DNA of 64,000 nucleotides from positions 82,001-146,000 of the forward strand of contig JAJTWR010000454.1 in assembly GCA_021613335.1 (NCBI GenBank), written 5' to 3'. Every line of letters begins with the position of its first letter. The stretch's first letter is position 1. A program made the translations under genes and the position numbers. The stretch is from Whitmania pigra (lineage: Eukaryota > Annelida > Clitellata > Hirudinida > Haemopidae). Under the pieces are notes generated by a model. That model saw only the letters and a program-made list of their open reading frames with translations, did not search any database and was not told the origin of the DNA. Below are positions 38,201-49,300 of the stretch, piece by piece.

Positions 38201-39529
38201 TAATCATGCTACTGTGCTATTTTATAAGAATATGAATTCTGAAAATCAATTTAGCTTAATGAATATGGTATAGACACCAGTTTAATTTTATTATAAATAT
38301 TGTGCAGAGTGATAGGCATGATTCAAGTGAGGTCGACATTTTGAAGCAACAGGTTTATAAATATTTTTAAAATCATAGAATTCACTACATGTGTTTAGTT
38401 TTAGTACATCCTCTTAATTATGTATCGAACTATCAAAGTATGACAATTAATAATAATACATTTGCAAGGCACCATGCACAGAACATCAGAGGTGCCTATA
38501 ACTAACCAGTCATTTTCCTGTTATGATTTATCTTCTTGCAGATTGCCATATACATGGAAGATTTTAATAATGAAAGGCAAGATAGAGAAAAGGCCCAGGC
38601 CTTGGTTGAAAGGCTTAAGAAGAAACTTGATGGGCTCTCAAAGAGTGTTGGCACCTCTACATTCTTTTATCTTTTAAACATAAAACATTTAAATAGTCTG
38701 TGTTACTAAACCGATTGGCAGTTTCGAAGAAGTACACTTTTTGAAGTTTGGCATGAGAGTTGGCCGAGAGGGTTGGATTCCTGCGAACGATAGTTAAAGT
38801 AACGGTCGTTATGTGTCGTGTTTGCAACCCAGCTCACAACTCCAGGGAGTGACCTCGGGTAGGGGCGCTACGGAGATGGTGGATTGATTCAGAAGTGCTT
38901 TCACATCCTATCCGGATACATAAGTCACTCAAAAATGGTCTACTTAAAAATACAAAACAACTATGACAAACTTGTTTATTGCCTTTGTGATACAAGCTTC
39001 CATTCTTTTTTAAATGGGGAATTTTTTTTGTAAAATGTTATTTAATTGTGAATTGCATTGAAAATACTTCATCGAATTAATTCTTTTAGTTTTCTGAACT
39101 TAACGCTGAAAATACAAAATTGTTGGAAAATTGTCACTGTGCTAAGACTATGCAACAAGTTAGTTATTTTAATTTCTGATTAACATGCTCTGACAATGAA
39201 CATGCTTTTTATTCATATATATTATGTATTTTTATTTATAAATATAATATTCAGCAGAACTTGGGCTCTTCAAGATATAAATATGCCTTTGCTTGTCTTA
39301 ACTGTTACTAATTCATTAATTCTAATAAATTAAACAGACTCCCAATACTGCAAAGATCTTCAGGGTAACAAATCAGAGGGGCCCCAATTGTCTTGGAACA
39401 ACACTCCACCCAACTGCCCCCCAAGAAGACTCAATTGTGCACCCCATACCTTGGCAGTGCCCCAGCTGTACATTCATAAACAATGGATGGATTACGTATT
39501 GCATGGCTTGTCACCAATCCAGATATTGA
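35291..39529 (+). CDS. UBAN plus NZF ubiquitin-binding adaptor (TNIP/NEMO-like)
   Basis: Coiled-coil adaptor related to NEMO, optineurin and TNIP, expected to read linear or K63 ubiquitin chains in NF-kB-type or autophagy signalling. Exons: 35291-35366, 35506-36041, 36198-36371, 37138-37202, 37332-37404, 37533-37700, 38044-38169, 38308-38352, 38542-38646, 39090-39158 and 39338-39529, giving 542 residues in phase. Coiled coil runs from about residue 260. The UBAN core at about 415-440 reads ILKQQIAIYMEDFNNERQDR and keeps the DF..ER signature that contacts ubiquitin. The C-terminus is an NZF zinc finger, PWQCPSCTFINN...YCMACHQ, with its Trp, four Cys and the Thr-Phe pair that binds ubiquitin; the third contact position is Ala. 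Two introns need GC donors (AAG-GCAAGA, GAG-GCATGT). The start is uncertain. A SINE lies in intron 9. Confidence 0.82.
38757..38905 (+). mobile_element. tRNA-like SINE, copy 1
   Basis: Aligns over about 140 bases with 49407-49540. Shared blocks, in order: GAGTTGGC, AGAGG, CCTGCGAAC, GTCGTTA, GTGTCGTGTT, CCCAGCTC, GGGTAGGGG, TGG.GGAT.GATT. The head (GTTGGCCGAGAGG) resembles a pol III A box and TTTGCAACCC a weak B box. Copy 1 has about 11 extra bases after CCTGCGAAC. It lies in intron 9 of the UBAN-NZF gene, on the sense strand. Confidence 0.75.
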
Positions 39530-41210
39530 TGTGTACAAGCACCGGCTAACATTTTCATTAATGTTAATCAATTTTTAGTTTTTGATGCTTTCTTTATCAA
39601 CTTGACAAGACAATTTATTAGGTGTTTACTAGGTTTTCATTAAAACTTCATTTGACTAGCTTAAAAAAATTTGGAACTCTGTAGAAAATTATTCATGGTG
39701 TTAACTTCTAAACAGAAATGGCTGTGGATAAATGGCAGCATTCATTAATTAATATCAACATTTCTGATCCTAAAAAGTAGTCAGAATGTTTCACCTGTAA
39801 GTATTTTATTGGGCCAAACAAGAACACAGAACGCCATTTCACACGACCGATTAGAGAATAAAGACAACAGAAATTTACGTGGATATTACTTCGCAAGGAG
39901 CAGGTGAACCAGGGAAAGTTCAATTCTAGCAAAACTAATGTTATGGAATTTTCTAAGGTTCGTCTCGCCAAATATTCTTAAGCTGTCTTTGGAAAGTTCA
40001 AGGTACAGATCTATCATCCTTCTCAACAATAAGTAGCCAATTGTCATCACCACAGACAGGCAATCAATAGTACCAGAAAAATAAAAGGAACTGTAAAAGC
40101 ATAAGAGTAGTCCCAACCCCCTAAACAACACGAGCAACATCGAGATCTTTGGTGCAACATGTCCCAAAACTTTATCAGAGTGGTCAGGGGAAGCTACAAA
40201 GCAAGGAGTCAAGAACCCAGAACTATAAAATATTGAAAATTAATTAAATTAATTTTTTTTTAAACGAAATTGAAGGTCTCCAACAAATGACAAACCTAGA
40301 AACAAATAGATAACAACAACAATAACGTTTGCATCAGACTTTGAACGTCTTGTGGACAGAACTTTTTACATTGTAACAACGCGAAAATCCAATACAACAA
40401 TGACAACAATAATATCAGCAGGGAGATCCATATTGCCCTGAAGCAATTAAGACTCCATCAATTGTTCTCACGGTACGAAGTAGCATGGGAATAATCATTA
40501 GAACTCTGATTAAAGGATATCTACATGTGCTTAATAAATGACAGCTGACAAACATAAAAGTAATGTGTGAGAACTGATAGTTCTATTGAAATGATATAAT
40601 TTTATGTCAACAAGTGCTGGTAACATTCTCATTAAAACAAAGCCAGTCTATGTTAAAAACTTAAGAGGAAACATTAAGTCTGCTTGATGTCTGCATTATT
40701 TAAAATGCATTTTGCATGTAATTTCAATTACATTATTGAAATGAGAAGGTAATAAAACAATAATTACAAGAACAACCAGGGATGCACAGCTGTTTAAGAC
40801 AGTCGTTGGAGATCTTATATGAGAATTGTGACACCTTAACAATAACAATGGAACTGAGAATATATAAAATTAATGATAATTGTTCCACAACAACCAGACA
40901 CTGTGATTGCCACCTCAGAAATTATGGAAAAGGGATCAAGTGATGGCAATAAATGATCGTGAATCGGTCCTTGCCACTTGTTGCCTCAATCTCGACAGTT
41001 GGGGTTGGGAAAACTTCGTGAATGTCTTGCAATGCTCGATGTTTTTAAAGTTCATCGATTGCGAATTTTTCAACGTAAAACAGAAAAAGTGTTGGAATTA
41101 ACATGAAGTCTAAAAAATGCCAAGCCTCTTTCAAAGAGGTTTCAAATAAAAATGAACCAAACTCTTGCTTAGATTGTCAACTAAGGATATATTCCAGCCA
41201 CTCACATACA
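39530..41210. other. Gap with one hydrophobic minus-strand frame
   Basis: Mostly AT-rich and unassigned. At 39886-40212 (minus) an open frame with hydrophobic stretches (ISMLLVLFRGLGLLLCFYSS, TIGYLLLRRM) suggests a small membrane protein. A second hydrophobic frame at about 40305-40435 (WISLLILLLSLLYWIFALLQ) lies just upstream, with a donor (CTAG then GTTTGT). The two do not join in phase by any splice I can find. They may be exons of one unrecognised multi-pass protein, a pseudogene, or chance. The 3' UTR of the FMR1-type gene should also begin here. Confidence 0.4.
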
Positions 41211-44200
41211 TCACTGGCCATTAGCCATTTGTTCTGCGATTCTCTCTATTTCAGCCTTGCAAGATACATCTCGACCTTCCCCTCCGCCACCTTTTCTGAC
41301 ATCATCAGAATAAGCAGATCTCTGCTGAGGGCTCAACGAATGCTTGCCTCCTGCATAAGGTCGAACATGCCTTCCTGGTGAGTTGTAGAGAATGAAAGTT
41401 ATTTCAAGAAATGGATTAAAATTATATAGGTAACAAGATAATATTGGAGAATGTGAAAAATCCAAACATGAAATAAATATACCAGATTCTGACCTCTAGC
41501 AGAGCCACGGCCTCTCATGTCATCGACTTGGTAGCGATCCTCCGGATAATGACCTCTCTGGGCCTGGTCACCGTAACGGTTGTCCATGTCAGAGGTTGCA
41601 ATCCTAGAGCCCAGACCTTCCTGATACTCATTATCTGAAATGCCGCAAAAGAAATGTAACAGAAATGATCTGAAGAATTTGAAACAAATGCCAACTTTGC
41701 AGGCTCTGGCGATTCCCCAACCAACGACCTTGTCCTCTGTTCCCACGATAACCAGGCCTGCCCCTCTGACCTCTTGACTTTCCACCTCGAATGTCCTCTC
41801 GCTCTGATTCAGAATCTCTGAAAAGATTTTTAAATCAAATGTTATTTTCTTAGTACTTATTAATTATATTATCTTATTATTGATTAATGTACCTGGGATA
41901 TTTGGAATACCTTGGGGGAAATTGTTCCCTGGTGTTGCTGATGCTGAGATCTCTCAACTGTGCATCCAATTGTCTCTTTTGTATGGTCAGCTGTTCGACT
42001 TCCTGTTACAAAAATAACAATGGAATCAGTACTCATAAAAATTACTGCATGCTTAATAAAATAGTTAATGAAGTTGATGAAGAAACAAATGAAATAACAC
42101 CTTGAGATGATTAACTTGGTAGTTCAGGAGGAGCTTGGCATTGTTAATACTGTCTGCAGTTCCGACAAAAATGAATGGTACGGAGGACTACGAAAATAAA
42201 TTGTAATCATTTCACTAATGATACTGTGTTATGATAATATGTCGAAAACTAATGCAAATAAAGCATCAAGATAATTGCCTCCATCACCTCGTTGTTGCTC
42301 GAGCTCTGAGGTTCCTCGGGAAACTCGTCATTTTTAATCTTGACTCTGAGAACTCCCGATCGATCGACGATGTCCTGGATGTGGTGACCGTTCCGACCAA
42401 TCACTCGGGCTTTCAAGTGACAATAAAATCAAAATCAATGGGACTTTTAATAAAGATTATCATTAAATATCAGATAATGTATTGAATTAAATAATATTAT
42501 AATTAGATTATAATTATCCAGATCATAAAATATGGATAAATATTGTCTCAAAGAGCTAGGGTTCTGATTAATTTATTGCACAATTGGAATGCCAATGCAA
42601 AATTAGTAAATCGAGTTAATAGTAGTCTAAATTGGAAATAACACTTTCAATTCCAGCTTAAGATTGAGATACATAGATTGAGAGACTTCTGAATTCCAAA
42701 TAATAATGGGAATTTGAAACTTACAGATGAAATTTTTTGGAAGATTGATGGTTTCCTTCTTGAATTCAAGCAACGACCTGGCAGCAGCGACCGCCTTTTG
42801 CGACTGTAAAAGATAGCAGAAATGGGTCAGTTGATAAAGATGGATAATAAACAAAAACGTATCTAGAATGATCAACACGCCCAATTCTCAGTGGTTTGAT
42901 GTTATTTCTTCATCTCATCTTTTCTCTCTCTCCGATGCTGACACTGGCGCTCTACAAATGCACTTATTGTAATCATCTCCATCGCACATCACTAACATCT
43001 CCGTAGATAGTAAAGGTGCCAGTGTTCTCATCCAGTTCAATTCCCTTGATGCCCGGCACTTGTTTTGCCTGCTGGATGTTGCTGCCGTGGCTACCAATGG
43101 CCAAGCCCATGAGCTCTTTAGACACGGTGAAGTCATCATGGTAAGGAGCAGTGGGATGATGATGGTGTCTGGTGGATTGCTGTAACACAACACATTAAGT
43201 TATTTTTAGAGTTTATATAAAATGAAAATTCCAAACCAGACAGCTTTGTAATGACACTTCACAAGAAATATCAACAATATTGCAATTATGATTTTATCCA
43301 AAGATAATGAACATCGGAAACGACGTTAATATCGACGGTGGTTTGTGTAGAACAACCTCTAGCTTCTTGGAGGCATCCTTCATCATTTGCACAAGAGCAC
43401 ATTTCTGCCTCAAGCTCTTAAGGTGCATGTCAGTCAGAAGTACTGCCTTTTTTATCACTGCTTCGTTGCACGACTGCATGGTAGTGATATCAGAAAATTT
43501 AGTTATTCAAAACAACTTTAATCTTCTTAATAATATATGTAAAACTATGCAACTACTGAAAATATTTAAATTTATAATATTTTTAAAACAAACTTTGCTG
43601 ATGTCATGGTTAAAAAATGTTTAGCCAAAAAGTAGCACTATCACTTTTTAACTTCATTCATTTTTTAATTAATTAATTAATTTAAACTAATGCAAAATCT
43701 GGTGCTCATGATTCTATCTCATAAATACCCATATCAACCAACCAAGACAACAATTGCACTCAGCTTTGGATTATACTGAACAAATGAGGCTCCACATGTC
43801 TGCATGAACTCCTTGTGATTTGACACATCCTGGCATCTGCAAATAATAATCATCACATTAAATATTTTAAATGCAAGAAACAATTAGTGTGTTAAGAGCC
43901 CATTAAGGCATATTAACCTACAGATGTTACTAATAAGAATGAACTTTAGTAATTGTAAGCATTCATCTTGAAAAGGTCTTAAATGATGAAATAACAAATA
44001 TTAATATTAGGAGACTTACATGCTGGTCAAATCACTTGGAATGGGTATAATGTGCTTATGAATGCTTTCATTTGTAATGCTGGCACTGGCAAATATTCAA
44101 ACAAAAGATACAAATAAATTGCTAAATTGTCTTACTAATAATCCATCAAAAATTTGTCCTAAAGGTTGCTCACTTTTTATTTGGTCTTCTGACTCTGTCT

Positions 44201-45087
44201 GAAGGGAAAATTTCTTGTGGCTTGACCCCATTCACCTCGAAGACAGCCACTACAAATTCCCCCTTAACAAGATGAACTCGACCACTCACCCAGCATTCAG
44301 TGCTTTCCTCACTCTCTAAAACCATCGACACCTAATTTGCAAAAATCAGGTCCAAGTGTCTTTTTGGGTATACCAATAATAATGATAATAAAAATTGAAT
44401 GACATCAATATTATTTTAAGTCAGTTATAATTATGAGTAGCCATAACCAAATTTTTACAAGGTACTTGGGTAGAAATTCTAATTTGAGAACATTATGTTT
44501 GAATTATGCTCCATTATCAAATGAGAAAGATGTAAAATAGGACATGCATTGTATTCAAATACCTCAATCTGTTCCCCTTCAACATACTCTATCTTTCCTG
44601 TAAGGAGCTTTGGTGGAAACCGAACTTCATTAAAAGGGAACTCCTTCCTCGCATGCACACTTTAAGGAAGATGGAATGCAATCTTAGGTTTTTTTAAAAA
44701 CCAATATGCAGTAAAAACTGTGACTTAATAAGAAATGAAACCAGACTTGTTTTCTAGTTCCACCACAACGAAATCTTGAAGTACATCAACTATTTTGGCC
44801 TGTCAATAAAAACAAATCCATAATGGTCTCAACTTGCAACTTGCGTTAGGAAATCAATCATAACTTGCGTTGTGTAATGAAAAAATTGTAATCTAATTAT
44901 AAGTAGTGAATTTGCTAGAAAAAATGAACATGGCGTTGATCTTTACTAAGCCTTTAAAGTGAGACTAAATCTAATTTACGTATTTGAAGCAAATTGGTTG
45001 CTAGCTTCAAGATGAGGTAATGGGTTGCATCCTCACTTTCAAGTAGATTCCAGCAGTCCGCCGAACCTCAACACTCAAATCGTCCAT
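41211..45087 (-). CDS. FMR1: Fragile X protein family (FMR1/FXR)
   Basis: RNA-binding translational regulator of the FMRP/FXR family. About 15 minus-strand exons from ATG 45087 (exons 1-3: 45037-45087, 44747-44799, 44563-44659) to stop 41211, roughly 547 residues. In order: two Tudor/Agenet repeats ([56 protein letters not shown]), the central region, KH1 with [19 protein letters not shown] (43002-43190), KH2 with [20 protein letters not shown] (about 42290-42411, GxxG intact, Ile kept at the position whose change in human FMRP causes disease), an export-signal-like [16 protein letters not shown], then Arg/Gly-rich exons ([16 protein letters not shown]) and a final exon ending AEQMANGQ. The penultimate exon has two usable donors, giving two C-termini. 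It is the only family member seen here, so it cannot be assigned to FMR1 versus FXR1/2. Confidence 0.95.
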
Positions 45088-46387
45088 TTTAAACTAAAAT
45101 AAACTTCTTTTTTAAAAATACCATAGCGATGTCTTGAAGCGCATTGATAATATTCAATTTTATAAACATTTCAAGAGTTAAAAAAAAACTAAATTAAATT
45201 AAAAAAAATAATAAATTTTATAAATTGGTTAGGTTTGGCTATATGCTTTCCCTGCACAATATGATTTATCATGCAGGCATTGGTGTTCTTAAACACTATA
45301 AATTAAGTTTATGTTATGTTAATCCAGGACTTGAGTCTCTATCAAGTATGAATATCATGATAATTATGATTATATATTCCATTCTGAAAGAGACGTAAAG
45401 ATGCAAGGGGAGGCTATTGAAAACAGAATCATAAACTATTAATCTAAAATACTTAAACATATAAGCGCGGCTTGGAAAATGGAGAAGACAGAACAAAGTT
45501 GGGGGCTTGTTAAAGTGTGGCAGATCTTTGGGACAAGTATTTCCTCGAAAGTTTCTGGGTGTGCTGATATGTGGAGTTTGTTAATTGATATCCATTAAAA
45601 TAGCTGAAATATTTTGTAACGCATTTTTAAGTTGAGGCTAATAATTAATTACTCAACGCAATTCTGTGAAGCAAATTTTATACTTTTTCGATTCATCTGT
45701 CCAATGTCAACAAGCCTAGTGATTATATCAGATTTTTATCATTTGTTTGGTGACGTATAGGGATAGAGTCGTTGGTAATTGCTCAAGGCTACTGTAGGGT
45801 GTAACGTTGGTTCATAACGGTGCAAATGTGGCACGTCGTTTGGGTAGAGCAGCAGAACCGTTCCAATACCATCGATCGTTACCTAGCTCACGCGAATTGA
45901 ATCACATTTTGTCTAATATTTTGCTTGAGCATCCCGAGTCAATTTTATAAGCAAGAATATAGTAAATGGTAGAAACTGGTAGTTTAAAGCCTACAAATAA
46001 TCGACTTTACTCTGTTATTTGGCTGAATTAGTCTTCGCGAAGAATTGGCATCGCAGAGTTACTACTGGAGACTGCCCCATTACGTAATAGATCATAATTC
46101 GCCGATAATATGGCAGTGGATTATAATTATATTTTTATTTGTGATTTGAGGGCGTTCTTTTTATGTGACTGTTCGTAGGGTGATCATGGAGTCAGATGAA
46201 AAAATTTGGATTATTAAGTTTATTTTTTAAATAACGCATATTGGGGAATATCTATAGTACTACATTTTCAAATTTTGAAAAAACTGATAGCTATAGGGTT
46301 GAGTAGTTGAGAAATTTCTTAGGCCTATGCTCCAACACAATTTTTTGTTAAGCCAGTTTTTTGCTTCTAGATTTCACTGTGGCTGAG
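45088..46387. promoter_or_regulatory. Divergent promoter region, FMR1 and PARP
   Basis: 1.3 kb between the start codons of FMR1 (minus) and the ankyrin-WGR-PARP (plus). It must contain both promoters and 5' UTRs. No TATA box or repeat stands out, and no frame looks coding. The PARP ATG follows TTTCACTGTGGCTGAG, so a spliced 5' UTR is possible. Confidence 0.4.
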
Positions 46388-49300
46388 ATGATGCCAAGAA
46401 TGAGATTTAAAAGAGCAGCACCCTCAAATCAGAAGGTGAATTATATTATGATTCAAATCTCACAAAAGATAGAATTTCTTTCTGTAATTCTTGTAGATGA
46501 GTCTTCGGAAGAAGGCCAAACTAGAGAAATTATCTGACCCCGAAAGACCTGACGCTAAATGTTCAAGCATTATCAGGGGCTGTATCGAGCCAGCTTCTAG
46601 GAAAGACAAAGGACAATTAATCTACTCGAAGAATCAATTTCTTGCTGTGAGAAATGTTGAAGGTGATGGTCTGAGTGATTGCTTCCTTAGTAGTTTTAAT
46701 TGATATTTTGACAACTTTTGTGTTTTGATGCACTATTGACATTTGAATCATCATCATCATCATCATCATCATCATTATATCAATGTATTTATATGTTCTA
46801 CAAACTTATTTTTGTGTTAAGCTTGCATATATTCCTGAATTAACCATTACCATTAATAATGGTGTTAATTTATAAGATGCCAAAATTTGTTGTTGTTGCT
46901 TATAATTATAATCAGTTTAAAAAAAACAAAGTTAAACTGTATTGATTTTTCACCTAAAGGGTCCTTCTATCTGTGTCGAGTCAAGCAATTAGTCTACGAG
47001 AACCTGAACAGGTTTCTCATTCAATGGCTAGAGGAAGATTTGAAACATCCTGGAAATTACAAACTAGTTTATTTTGACCACGTCGAGCCAGAGTGTGTCT
47101 TAGACTCCATCAAGATGGTCCATATTGGAAACAATGAATTCCAACTTTCTCCAGGTGAAGAGAGTAGGGTTCTTTCTCTCCTGAAGAGTAGTTTGAAGCA
47201 GAAAGGGTCTTCAAAACAAGAAGATTGTGGTGATTTTTCTATTGATGATGATGACGGAGCCGTGATTATCGAAGAAGACGAAGATGATGGTGATGATGAT
47301 GACGATGATGATTACGACGATGACTTTCTTGCTCCAACTAAACTTGGTATTTATTTAAGTTCATATTGTTTTTGTGATCGAATCATCAGTTAGTTTTGTG
47401 TTTAAAAGGATTTTAACCAGATTTATTTTAATTGTAAAATGATTAAAAAACCAACTATTCAAAATTGATTCAGTCAGTCAAAGTTTTGTTTTAGTACATT
47501 TAGATTCCTTACATTTTAGAAGCAAGCGAACCCGTAAGGAAGAAGCTCAGAAGAAGTTCGAGAAGCAAAGCAAGGACTCAAAGGCTTTCATCACCACCAT
47601 CATCGTCGTCAAAACGAAAATCAGTTTCATCACCATCATCATCATTGCCAAAAAGAAAATCGGTTTCAAAGAGGAAGACTGTCGGAAAAGTTCTTAAGGG
47701 TAAAAGTGTGGTTATTTTGAAGGTCGTTAATCTGTAATTAATATCAGAAATTTATCAGCATTAAGTTTCCAACTTTGTAGTTGCTTACAAGTTAACATGA
47801 ATATTTTAGAATTCTCTGTCACACCTATCAAAAGAAAAGTGCCTAATAAGAACGACATCAAGTTGATAAAGACAAAATCTGGAGGTAGTTAGTTTGCCCG
47901 TTCTTGCCTGGTAATTAGTTGAGAAAATGTATTGCCTAAATAAGAAAATGTCTATTAGCAGCTTATGAAGTGCAGAAACACTGATAAATTACCAACCATC
48001 ATTTATTTGAACACATCAAATTATAAGACATGTTTTAATCAACGTTTCTCCAATTTCCCTTGTAATATTTTGAATGTCTCCTGCAATGAAATCAGTTTTG
48101 TTTACGCTCATTAACCTCACATTTTGCGTTCTATTCGTAGCAGCTACTAAACTGAAGCCGAGGCCAGACATTCAGGTCCTCAAAAGTGATCCGTTTCTGT
48201 ATTCCAGGTTTATTTCTTGAGAAATGATCATGATTAACATTGAATTATAAAATAGGTGTTTCATTGCAAACATGACAGTGACAGCTGAAGCAAAATAAGT
48301 GGTATATAACACTTAATAACTTGTAATTGTCAAATAATGCGAGAGTTACTTTGCATAATGTAAAGTAGCATGGCCGCATGTTGACGAAAATGCAATAAGG
48401 TATGCATGCTAAATCTGCTGAGGAGAATAACTTTCTAAACACTATATTATAGCACTGCATTATATTTATTTAATAATTAATTTCTTTTTGTATTGAATGA
48501 ATTCACATTTTAGGGAGAAGATTCCCTTCATTTCAACAGTCATGCATAGTAAGTTGGTCATGAGAGCTGTTTGCCTCAAGGACCTGAAACTTCTTGACAG
48601 CTATGTAAAAGACACCACTCATGTTTCTGAGGTGACAATTATGATTATGATTATGATTATGATTATGAGGGATATCATCTGTAATGAGTCAACATTCGTA
48701 GATTGTCAACTTTATCATATTTTCTGATCTGATCTTTTAATTTAGAAAGTTATAAAACTGCTAACAATATGTCGATGTCTGAATACTTTGTAAATTTCTG
48801 ACAAAAACCGTAATTTTATTGTTTCAGCTGAACATAATGCATTCCATTGATGTGCCTCTAGATGCACTGAAGATGGCCCTGAAATTGGAGAATCTACCTA
48901 TGGTTCAACTCCTGGTAAAGGAACTTTTCAAAACAGAGAGGAACAGGATCAAAACCACAGAGAGCATGCTATCCTCTATTAATACTGGAAGGTTGTTTTA
49001 TACTGCACTGGGATAATGTTGCTGTGCTTGAAACAAGAATTGTTATTAGAAATGTTTAATTTTCTATTTTATATTCAATTTATATGTTTTGATTGAAGAT
49101 ATAATGCTGCTTCTCTTGGTGGAATTCCACATATCAGACAAGTGGCCATCAGTAGGGGTTGCAGAGAGGGAAACAATGCCTTTACTAAAGTCAATATTTT
49201 TATGGCATTGATTGTGATAGTAATAATAACATTAATTATGATTATTATTTTTGTGCATTCAGACATCAGACACTGAAAAGCCAAGTTTTGACAACTACAT

